5,805 bases of DNA from Desulfobacterales bacterium (GTDB lineage Bacteria > Desulfobacterota > Desulfobacteria > Desulfobacterales > C00003060). The notes below the pieces were generated by a model. That model did no database searches, had not been told where the DNA came from, and saw only the letters and a list, made by a program, of their open reading frames with translations. Where the stretch lies: positions 1-5,805 of the forward strand of contig DAOUTV010000131.1 of assembly GCA_030668505.1 (NCBI GenBank), in the 5' to 3' direction. Position 1 is the first letter of the stretch. Each line of letters opens with the position of its first letter. Both the position numbers and the translations under genes were made by a program. Positions 1 through 5,734 of the stretch are shown in pieces.

Positions 1-2
1 GC

Positions 3-47
3 GGGGTTGCTTGTGCGACGTACCTCGGTACGCCTCCGCGCAACCCC
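3..47. repeat. Nested palindrome at left edge (possible plus-strand terminator)
   Basis: GGGGTTGC (3-10) pairs with GCAACCCC (40-47), and inside it CGTACC (19-24) pairs with GGTACG (27-32) around a 2-nt loop. On the plus strand the outer stem is followed by TTGTTTT, which resembles a weak terminator for a gene coming from the left; on the minus strand the flank is cut by the window edge. The GTACC/GGTAC core resembles palindromic intergenic repeats of Desulfobacterota (from memory). Confidence 0.5.
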
Positions 48-103
48 TTGTTTTCCTTGACCTTGCGGAAAATTGCTCATTTCTGAATTGGAAACTTACG
101 CTT

Positions 104-139
104 GTGCCCATTGAGTTTTTACGATTCGTGGATGGGCAC
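104..139. other. 8-bp inverted repeat downstream of the lipoprotein gene
   Basis: GTGCCCAT (104-111) and ATGGGCAC (132-139) are perfect inverted copies around a 20-nt centre, just past the lipoprotein stop in its direction of transcription. No T-run follows the hairpin on the minus strand, so I do not call it an intrinsic terminator. It may be part of a dispersed intergenic repeat. Confidence 0.5.
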
Positions 140-142
140 TAG

Positions 143-163
143 TTATTCGTTATTTGTTATTCG
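143..163. repeat. TTATTCG heptamer array at the lipoprotein stop
   Basis: Three contiguous 7-bp units: TTATTCG, TTATTTG and TTATTCG. The stop codon of the lipoprotein gene (150-152, read TAA on the minus strand) is part of the second unit, and the preceding codons for N159, N160 and K161 also come from the array. Confidence 0.85.
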
Positions 164-635
164 GTTTCACCACAAACTGAACAATGTTGGAATCTTCACT
201 CACTCCGCCGCTTTTGTGATAGACCACAACCTTGTAAGCGTAGCGATGGTCAGCCTCTACGTCATCGTGGCAGATAATGCGATCCCCTTCCACCCGTACC
301 TGCTTAGGGTCATCGAGTTTGATGTCAAGGAAGTGTTCAAAAGGTATCGGACAACCCGTGCACATCTCCGCTGAACTATGCGACATGTATTTATAAACCC
401 CAAAGTGTCCCAACCCGTCGAACGCTTTATCGGCCTTCTTCGGCACCGACCAGGTCAATCGCACTTTATCCCCGATGATTTCTGCCTCGAGGTCCTTTAC
501 CGCCGGGGGAACCGTTGCCTCGGGTACTACTGGGGGCGCCTTTTTACCGCATTCCGAGCACAGAATCAGAAACCCCAAACAAGTTAGAAAAAGAAACCTA
601 TTTTGGGGTCTTCTTTTTCTCCTCATGAGATTCAT
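150..635 (-). CDS. Putative FnIII-like lipoprotein, unknown function
   Basis: I recognise this as a small exported protein often placed after argH in Desulfobacterota, but its function is unknown to me. Of 161 residues, 1-13 are strongly basic (RRKRR) and 14-26 hydrophobic (FLFLTCLGFLILC), a signal-peptide pattern. CGKKAPPVVPE (29-39) resembles the start of mature lipoproteins, with C29 the likely lipidated residue. However, residues -3 to -1 are C-S-E instead of a standard lipobox, so lipidation is uncertain. Residues about 43-157 look like one fibronectin type III fold: PPAVKDLEAEIIGDKVRLTW at the start, then YAYKVVVYHKSGGVSEDSN near the end. A CTGC pair (92-95) in the middle could form a disulfide or bind metal. 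The ATG at 635 has GAAGGG 7 nt upstream and overlaps argH by 38 nt, so it is probably co-translated with argH. The stop TAA lies inside a TTATTCG heptamer array. Met4 is a less likely start. Confidence 0.82.
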   Translation of the reverse strand: MNLMRRKRRPQNRFLFLTCLGFLILCSECGKKAPPVVPEATVPPAVKDLEAEIIGDKVRLTWSVPKKADKAFDGLGHFGVYKYMSHSSAEMCTGCPIPFEHFLDIKLDDPKQVRVEGDRIICHDDVEADHRYAYKVVVYHKSGGVSEDSNIVQFVVKPNNK

Positions 636-2025
636 TTACAATCCCTTCAAGCCGAAGGGCCTCCTGTGCCTCATCGATCGCCTTTACCACGTTCACCTTT
701 GCCGTACCACCTGCAGACACCCGCCTGTCAACCATCTGTTGTAAGGTCAGAATTTCAAAGATATCTTCCTCAAATGCTTGGGAAAACTTCTTCAAGTCAC
801 GCAGGGGAAGCTCTTGTAGTTCTTTGTTTTTATCCATGGCGTACCGTACGATTTCCCCCACGCAATGGTGTGCATCTCTAAAGCTCATGCCCCTGGTTGC
901 CAGATAGTCCGCCATGTCTGTAGCATTCAAAAAGCCTCTGGAAGCTGCTTTCTTCATGGCTGTCCGGTTTACTTTCAACCGCTGGAGCAGTTTTTCATAT
1001 ACTTCAAGACATCCCTTGAGGGTGTCCACTGTATCAAACAGGGGCTCCTTATCTTCCTGCATGTCCCGGTTGTAGCTGAGAGGTAGTCCCTTCATCAGTG
1101 TGAGCAGCGACATCAGGCTCCCAAATACCCGCCCTGCCTTGCCTCGGACCAACTCCGGCACGTCAGGATTCTTCTTTTGCGGCATAATACTGCTCCCGGT
1201 GGCAAAGGCATCAGGTATTTCAACAAATCCGAATTCAGCAGAGGACCACAGAATAAACTCTTCTGAAAGGCGGCTCATATGAACCATAAAGATGCTGGCT
1301 GCAGCCATAAACTCAATAACAAAGTCCCGACTACTCACAGCATCTATGCTGTTGGCTGAAAACTCAGGAAACTCAAGGAGCTTGGCTGTGTATTCTACGT
1401 CAATCGGATATGTTGTTCCAGCCAAGGCCGCACTGCCAAGCGGCATCACATTGATCCGCTTGAGCGCCTCCTTAAACCGGGCAGTGTCCCTTCTAAACAT
1501 CTCATAATAGGCCATGAGGTGGTGGGAAAAGAGTACCGGCTGAGCTGGTTGAAGGTGAGTATATCCCGGCATGATAACATTGATATACTTCTTTGCGAGG
1601 CTCACGAGAATTTGGCGCAAGCCGGTGAGCCGCGCAAGTATGTTTGCCACCTCGTCACGGAGGTACATTCTAACATCCAGCACCACCTGATCGTTTCTGC
1701 TTCTTGCAGTGTGAAGTTTCTGCGCTGCCTTTCCAATTTCAGCAAAGAGTAGGGCCTCAATATTCATATGAATATCTTCCAAGGACTCCTCAAGCTCCAG
1801 GTTGCCACGCTCAATATCCCGGCCAATCCTGCCAAGGCCTTCTACAATTTGGGAGGCTTCTTCCTCGGTAATGATCGATTGTTTGGCCAGCATCCGGCAG
1901 TGAGCTATGCTGCCCTGAATATCATAAAGGTAAAGTCGCCTGTCAAAGACGATCGAAGACGTAAAAGACTCTACGCTTCGGTCTGTCCTTTCGGCAAATC
2001 TCCCATCCCACGGCTTTTCTGTCAC
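598..2025 (-). CDS. argH: Argininosuccinate lyase
   Basis: Splits argininosuccinate into arginine and fumarate, the last step of the pathway; the fumarase/aspartase superfamily works as a homotetramer with active sites made from three subunits. The 475 residues show the three superfamily blocks: HTARSRNDQ (105-113), GYTHLQPAQP (154-163; T156 and H157 of the catalytic region) and GSSIMPQKKNP (277-287; S278 is the likely catalytic serine, with K284 and N286). The C-terminal lyase domain includes RGFLNATDMADYLATRG (363-379). The start is GTG at 2025 with a good Shine-Dalgarno (GAGGT, about 6 nt spacing), which gives the usual N-terminus EKPWDGRF. It lies 273 nt after argG, across repeats, so it may need its own promoter or read-through. 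The lysine-rich tail (HEEKKKTPK) overlaps the downstream lipoprotein gene by 38 nt. Confidence 0.97.
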   Translation of the reverse strand: MTEKPWDGRFAERTDRSVESFTSSIVFDRRLYLYDIQGSIAHCRMLAKQSIITEEEASQIVEGLGRIGRDIERGNLELEESLEDIHMNIEALLFAEIGKAAQKLHTARSRNDQVVLDVRMYLRDEVANILARLTGLRQILVSLAKKYINVIMPGYTHLQPAQPVLFSHHLMAYYEMFRRDTARFKEALKRINVMPLGSAALAGTTYPIDVEYTAKLLEFPEFSANSIDAVSSRDFVIEFMAAASIFMVHMSRLSEEFILWSSAEFGFVEIPDAFATGSSIMPQKKNPDVPELVRGKAGRVFGSLMSLLTLMKGLPLSYNRDMQEDKEPLFDTVDTLKGCLEVYEKLLQRLKVNRTAMKKAASRGFLNATDMADYLATRGMSFRDAHHCVGEIVRYAMDKNKELQELPLRDLKKFSQAFEEDIFEILTLQQMVDRRVSAGGTAKVNVVKAIDEAQEALRLEGIVNESHEEKKKTPK

Positions 2026-2083
2026 AGGATACCTCGTTGGTCATTAATTACTTGAGAGTCTAAAGTTCTCGGAAATAAGTCTT

Positions 2084-2174
2084 AAAGTCCCCCTTTTTAA
2101 AAGGGGGATTTAGGGGGATTTCAGGAAGTTGCCCAAAAATCCCCCCTAACCCCCCTTTAGGAAAGGGGGGAATT
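2084..2174. repeat. Composite C5/G5 palindromic element (MITE-like) between argG and argH
   Basis: Left arm: C5 (2089-2093), T5A4, G5 (2103-2107), ATTTA, G5 (2113-2117), ATTT. Right arm is its inverted counterpart: AAAAAT, C6 (2141-2146), TAA, C6 (2150-2155), TTTAGGAAA, G6 (2165-2170), AATT. About 13-15 nt form the centre. Each arm also holds its own small palindrome, so the RNA could fold as one long hairpin or as two short ones. It has no coding capacity. Such C5/G5 palindromes are commonly dispersed in Desulfobacterota and some cyanobacterial genomes (from memory). It may reduce read-through from argG to argH or stabilise mRNA ends. Confidence 0.85.
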
Positions 2175-2224
2175 AGCTGTTAATAATTTCAGGTAATTAT
2201 GCGAGCTTTAGACTGACCAGCTAA

Positions 2225-2252
2225 TTATTGGTTGTTGGTTATTGGTTATTGA
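2225..2252. repeat. TTATTGG heptamer array
   Basis: Four contiguous 7-bp units: TTATTGG, TTGTTGG, TTATTGG and TTATTGA. It directly abuts the AGCTTTC array. On the minus strand it reads CCAATAA repeats, giving a TAA every 7 bp and therefore stops in all three frames. It is related to the arrays at 143-163 and 5639-5666. Confidence 0.85.
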
Positions 2253-2335
2253 GCCTTGAGCTTTCAGCTTTCAGCTTTGAGCTTTCAGCTTTGAGCTTTC
2301 AGCTTTGAGCTTTCAGCTTTGAGCTTTCAGCTTTC
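2252..2335. repeat. AGCTTTC/AGCTTTG heptamer tandem array (12 units)
   Basis: Twelve contiguous 7-bp units: AGCCTTG (2252-2258), then eleven units of AGCTTTC or AGCTTTG up to 2335. From 2266 to 2328 the last base alternates C/G, giving a 14-bp higher-order period. The right-hand part lies inside argG and encodes its last residues and the TGA stop (2299-2301). Read on the minus strand, each C-type unit followed by the next one creates a TGA, so every frame is closed within about 42 bp. Near-perfect unit identity suggests recent expansion by slippage (inference). Confidence 0.95.
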
Positions 2336-3543
2336 AGCATCAATGCCTGAATACGCAGCCTCAGGGCATTAAGCCTAATAAAGCCTTCTGCGTCATGCTG
2401 GTGATAGACTTGGTCTGCTTCAAATGTAGCAAAATCACGACTGTAGAGTGACGTGTCGGATTTGCGCCCCAAAACACGGCAGTTGCCTTTATAAAGCTCC
2501 AGGCGTACCGCGCCTGAAACACTTTTTTGTGTTTCATCTATCATGGCCTGCAATACCTTCATCTCCGGTGAGAACCAAAATCCATAATAGACAAGCTCAG
2601 CGTATTTAGAGACCAACGAATCCCGAAGGTGCATAACCTCCCGGTCCATTGTAATCGACTCTATTGCCATATGACCTGCCCTCAGGATAGTGCCTCCAGG
2701 GGTTTCATACACGCCTCGCGACTTTATCCCCACGAACCGGTTTTCCACCAGATCGACCTGCCCTATGCCGTTTCGGCCTCCAAGCGTATTCAGCTTGGCA
2801 AGGAGTTGAACAGGAGACAGTCTCTCCCCATTGACGGCTACAGGGTCTCCTCGTTCGAATGAAACCTCTACAACCTCCGGCCTGTCGGGTGCTTCATGGG
2901 GAGACACGGACATTGTAAACATGCCCTCTGGGGGGCTTTCCCATGGATCTTCGAGTATACCCCCCTCATAGCTGATATGAAGGATGTTTCGATCCACGCT
3001 GTAAGGCTTTTCCCGCGTTGCAGTCACTCGAATACCGTGCTCTTTTGCATAATCTAAAAGCAACTGACGCGAACTTAAGTGCCACACTCGCCAGGGCGCA
3101 ATAATCTTCATTTCAGGAGCCAATGCTTGGTAGGCCAGCTCAAATCGAACCTGGTCATTCCCCTTTCCGGTGGCTCCATGACTTACACCGTCCGCACCTT
3201 CTGCCCACGCTACCTCGATCTGGCGTTTGGCAATAAGGGGGCGTGCCAGGGAGGTCCCTAGAAGATAGTGGCCTTCATATATGGCATTTGCGCGAAAGGC
3301 CGGAAACACATAGTCACGGACAAAGTCTTCCTTGAGGTCCTCTATGACGACTTTTGAAGCACCTGTATCCAGGGCCTTCTCACGCAAACCTTCCAGCTCT
3401 TCTCCCTGGCCGATGTCAGCCACAAAGGCAACTACTTCACAATCGTAAGTCTCGATTAACCACTTCAGGATAACGGATGTGTCAAGCCCCCCTGAATAGG
3501 CCAGTACTATCTTCTTAATCTCCTTTGACAAAAAAGCCTCCAC
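2299..3543 (-). CDS. argG: Argininosuccinate synthase with repeat-encoded C-terminal tail
   Basis: Joins citrulline and aspartate using ATP, releasing AMP and pyrophosphate, to give argininosuccinate. The ATP pyrophosphatase P-loop SGGLDTS is at 17-23; YLLGTSLARPLI (93-104) and GATGKGNDQVRFE (123-135) are further family blocks, so the enzyme should be active. Length is 414 residues. The start used is GTG at 3543, with GGAGAG 8 nt upstream. A TTG at 3531, with GGAGG 5 nt upstream, would give a protein four residues shorter that begins just before SKEIKKIVLAYSGG; both overlap the argF end. The family-like part ends near LRLRIQALM (394-402). The last twelve residues, LKAESSKLKAQS, and the TGA stop are encoded by a heptamer tandem array, so the natural C-terminus has probably been replaced or extended. 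This tail should be a short charged helix and is unlikely to touch the active site (inference). Confidence 0.96.
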   Translation of the reverse strand: MEAFLSKEIKKIVLAYSGGLDTSVILKWLIETYDCEVVAFVADIGQGEELEGLREKALDTGASKVVIEDLKEDFVRDYVFPAFRANAIYEGHYLLGTSLARPLIAKRQIEVAWAEGADGVSHGATGKGNDQVRFELAYQALAPEMKIIAPWRVWHLSSRQLLLDYAKEHGIRVTATREKPYSVDRNILHISYEGGILEDPWESPPEGMFTMSVSPHEAPDRPEVVEVSFERGDPVAVNGERLSPVQLLAKLNTLGGRNGIGQVDLVENRFVGIKSRGVYETPGGTILRAGHMAIESITMDREVMHLRDSLVSKYAELVYYGFWFSPEMKVLQAMIDETQKSVSGAVRLELYKGNCRVLGRKSDTSLYSRDFATFEADQVYHQHDAEGFIRLNALRLRIQALMLKAESSKLKAQS

Positions 3544-4450
3544 TTATCAATCTCTCCAGGATCGCCTTGTGCATGTGCATCTTGTTTTCTGCCTGATCCC
3601 ACACTATTGAATTGGTTCCCTCCAGGACGTCGGCGGCAATCTCTTCGCCCCTGTGGGCCGGCAGACAGTGCATGACCACTACGTCCTGTTTGGCCAAAGC
3701 CACCAGCGCCTGGCTCACCTGATAGGGTTTAAAAACATTCTTGCGCAGCGCGTGTTCACTCTCGTGGCCCATGCTGGCCCAAACATCCGTATAAATAACA
3801 TCCGCATCGCGTACTGCTTCTCGAGGATCAGAAAGCACGACAACGCTACCTTGCGAATCCTTTACAGCAGCCTCCAGAATGGCCTCGTCGGGCTGATACC
3901 CTTCGGGACACGCAATGACTAGGTTCAGCGGCAAAATGGCGGCTGCATTTAGCCAGGAATGGCATACATTGTTTCCGTCTCCAACCCAAACAATCTTGAC
4001 CCCTTCCAGGTTTTTCCTTATCTCCAATATTGTCATAAGGTCGCTCAAGACCTGACAGGGGTGGTATAGATCGGTCAGGCCATTGATAATAGGAATCGAC
4101 GATGCCGCTCCAAGTTCTTCGAGTAAGTCCTGAGAATATGTCCGTACCACCAAACCATCCAGATATCTTGAGAGCACACGTGCGGTGTCGGCAATCGGTT
4201 CATTTCGAATCAACTGAGTGTCCTGAGCATTCATAAAGAGGGGAACCCCGCCGAGCTGCACCATAGCCGCCTCAAAGGAAACCCGGGTTCGGGTGGATGG
4301 CTTATCAAAGATAAGCCCCAACGTCTTACCCTGAAGGGTTTGATCGGAAATGGCGGCTTCATGTCGCTTTTTCAGTTCGAACGATCGTCTAAACAGCGCC
4401 TCACAATCATCAGCACTTAGATCCCTGAGCGTTAAAAGGTCCTTCTTCAT
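3515..4450 (-). CDS. argF: Ornithine carbamoyltransferase
   Basis: Makes citrulline from ornithine and carbamoyl phosphate in the cytosol; the family works as a trimer. At 311 residues it matches anabolic OTCases. Carbamoyl-phosphate motif KPSTRTR (50-56), with the preceding IFD, marks the N-terminal domain; HPCQ (130-133) is the second family signature. In the ornithine domain, DVWASMG (222-228) is the SMG loop and HCLPAHRGEE (261-270) carries the catalytic-type cysteine C262. These motifs separate it from aspartate carbamoyltransferase. The ATG overlaps the argD stop by 4 nt, so translation is probably coupled; there is only a poor Shine-Dalgarno (AAGAGA) ahead of it. The 3' end runs 29 nt into argG and its last codons contain the GGAGG and AGGAG-like stretches that may serve argG starts. 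Nothing in the reading frame looks damaged. Confidence 0.96.
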   Translation of the reverse strand: MKKDLLTLRDLSADDCEALFRRSFELKKRHEAAISDQTLQGKTLGLIFDKPSTRTRVSFEAAMVQLGGVPLFMNAQDTQLIRNEPIADTARVLSRYLDGLVVRTYSQDLLEELGAASSIPIINGLTDLYHPCQVLSDLMTILEIRKNLEGVKIVWVGDGNNVCHSWLNAAAILPLNLVIACPEGYQPDEAILEAAVKDSQGSVVVLSDPREAVRDADVIYTDVWASMGHESEHALRKNVFKPYQVSQALVALAKQDVVVMHCLPAHRGEEIAADVLEGTNSIVWDQAENKMHMHKAILERLISGGFFVKGD

Positions 4451-5649
4451 AATCTCTTGCCTGCCGTCTCCTCAAATACGTTATCCAGACACACAATGAG
4501 TGAGTCTATCTGTGCCTCCTGGATTATCAGAGGCGGGATAAACCGCAGAATATGTTCCTGTGTGCAGTTGATCAAAAATCCTCTCTCCATGCATGCCTTT
4601 ACGATAGAAACACCATCACAGGAAAGATCCAGGCCGAGTAAAAGCCCCTTGCCTCGGACTTCCCGGATAAAGGCATATTTTGACTTGAGTTTAAGGAGAC
4701 GATCTTTGAAATACTGCCCTACCTTTTCACAGTTCCTAAGCACACCTTCCTCTAATAGAATCTTAACCACCCTGAGGGCTGCTGCGGAAACCAGAGGGGT
4801 ACCGCCAAAAGTGGAAGCGTGAGAACCCGGTGTAAAGGACGCGGCCACTTCTTCCTTGGCCAGCATCGCACCCATGGGAAGCCCGTTGGCCAATGCCTTG
4901 GCCAGTGTCATAATATCGGGCACCATTCCGAAGTGCTCGTAGGCAAAGAGCTTTCCTGTCCGCCCCATTCCAGTCTGCACCTCGTCAAATACAACGAGTA
5001 AACCTTCCTCATCGCACAGCTTCCTCAGACCTTCCAGGTACTCTGGTGCAGGACATCGAACACCGCCTTCACCCTGGATAGGCTCCAGCATGACCGCACA
5101 GGTCTCTCCTGTTATTGCACCCCGAATTGCTTCCAGATCATTGAAGGGAACGATATCAAAACCATCAAGAAGTGGTTCAAAGCCTTTCTTGATCTTTGCC
5201 TGGCCGGTGGCACTCAGTGTGGCCATCGTCCGACCATGAAAAGATCCCTCCATAGTTATTATCCTGAACCGCTCCGGGGCACCTCGATCATTAAAATACT
5301 TGCGCGCCAGTTTGATAGCCGCCTCATTAGCCTCTGCGCCGCTATTGCAGAAGAAGACCCGGTCTGCAAAGGAATGCTCAACCAGCCACTCAGCCAATTC
5401 TATTTGCGGCATAGTATAATAAAGATTTGAAACATGTACCAGTCGACGTGCCTGATCCGCCACTGCTTCGGCAACATGTGGATGGGCGTGCCCCAGATTG
5501 CAGACTGCGATCCCTGCAACAAAATCCGTATAAGTGCGGCCCTTTGCATCGTACAGCGTGCATACATCACCCCGGGTCAGTACTATCGGAAACCGGTTAT
5601 AGGTAGCAGCCATGACCCGGTCTGCTGTTTCCATGAAGTCATTGGTCAT
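4447..5649 (-). CDS. argD: Acetylornithine aminotransferase (class III PLP aminotransferase)
   Basis: Transfers an amino group from glutamate to N-acetylglutamate semialdehyde, giving N-acetylornithine in cytosolic arginine synthesis; in some bacteria the same enzyme also serves lysine synthesis as succinyl-DAP aminotransferase. At 400 residues it has normal family length. Visible motifs are NSGAEANEAAIKLAR (102-116, PLP phosphate cup), SFHGRT (136-141), FDEVQTGMGRTG (221-232; D222 should contact the PLP ring nitrogen), TLAKALANGLPMGA (248-261; K251 is the expected Schiff-base lysine), STFGGTPL (279-286) and LRFIPPL (368-374; R369 the likely substrate-carboxylate arginine). The ATG at 5649 gives the usual N-terminus, but its Shine-Dalgarno is weak (GACGAG) and the start lies within a degenerate heptamer array; Met6 is an alternative. 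The stop overlaps the argF start as ATGA. Choosing argD over other ornithine-type aminotransferases rests mainly on the arg context. Confidence 0.95.
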   Translation of the reverse strand: MTNDFMETADRVMAATYNRFPIVLTRGDVCTLYDAKGRTYTDFVAGIAVCNLGHAHPHVAEAVADQARRLVHVSNLYYTMPQIELAEWLVEHSFADRVFFCNSGAEANEAAIKLARKYFNDRGAPERFRIITMEGSFHGRTMATLSATGQAKIKKGFEPLLDGFDIVPFNDLEAIRGAITGETCAVMLEPIQGEGGVRCPAPEYLEGLRKLCDEEGLLVVFDEVQTGMGRTGKLFAYEHFGMVPDIMTLAKALANGLPMGAMLAKEEVAASFTPGSHASTFGGTPLVSAAALRVVKILLEEGVLRNCEKVGQYFKDRLLKLKSKYAFIREVRGKGLLLGLDLSCDGVSIVKACMERGFLINCTQEHILRFIPPLIIQEAQIDSLIVCLDNVFEETAGKRL

Positions 5650-5666
5650 TGTTTTCTCGTCATTCG
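5639..5666. repeat. Degenerate TCATTGG/TCATTCG heptamer array at the argD start
   Basis: Units in a strict 7-bp phase: TCATTGG (5639-5645), TCATTGT (5646-5652), TTTCTCG (5653-5659, degenerate) and TCATTCG (5660-5666). The ATG of argD (5647-5649) lies inside the second unit, and upstream out-of-frame ATGAs come from the others. It looks like an older, diverged relative of the TTATTGG arrays. Confidence 0.65.
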
Positions 5667-5703
5667 TTCTTCAAAGTCATTAATTTAAGGGATATGATCA
5701 TTG

Positions 5704-5734
5704 AAAGTCCCCCTTTAAAAAAGGGGGATTTAGG
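5704..5734. repeat. Second copy of the C5/G5 palindromic arm
   Basis: A 31-bp match to 2084-2114 with only two differences: TT at 2097-2098 is AA at 5717-5718. It contains C5 (5709-5713), TTTAAAAAA and G5 (5723-5727), then ATTTAGG. Beyond 5734 the two copies part abruptly, the first continuing GGGATTT and this one CCTGCCC. Confidence 0.9.

Noticed and set aside
102..374. Plus-strand open frame of 90 codons antisense to the lipoprotein gene.
   Set aside because: It lies opposite a well-supported gene, has no Shine-Dalgarno or recognisable protein features, and looks like a shadow frame. The same applies to the other plus-strand frames opposite argH, argG, argF and argD.
2135..2170. G-rich minus strand (G6, TTA, G6, ATTTTT, G3) as a G-quadruplex.
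   Set aside because: There are only three clear G tracts, and the C-rich partner arm would favour the long hairpin instead.
2084..2174. Intrinsic terminator for argG.
   Set aside because: The stems are strong, but no T-run directly follows either stem in the minus-strand direction, so a classical terminator cannot be supported.
2177..2192. Partial palindrome CTGTTAATAATTTCAG, considered as an ArgR operator (ARG box).
   Set aside because: Only 10 of 16 positions are symmetric and the half-sites fit the E. coli ARG box poorly; its position before argH and not before argD also argues against it.
5650..5703. Promoter for argD.
   Set aside because: The stretch is AT-rich, but I found no -35/-10 pair with acceptable match and spacing on the minus strand.
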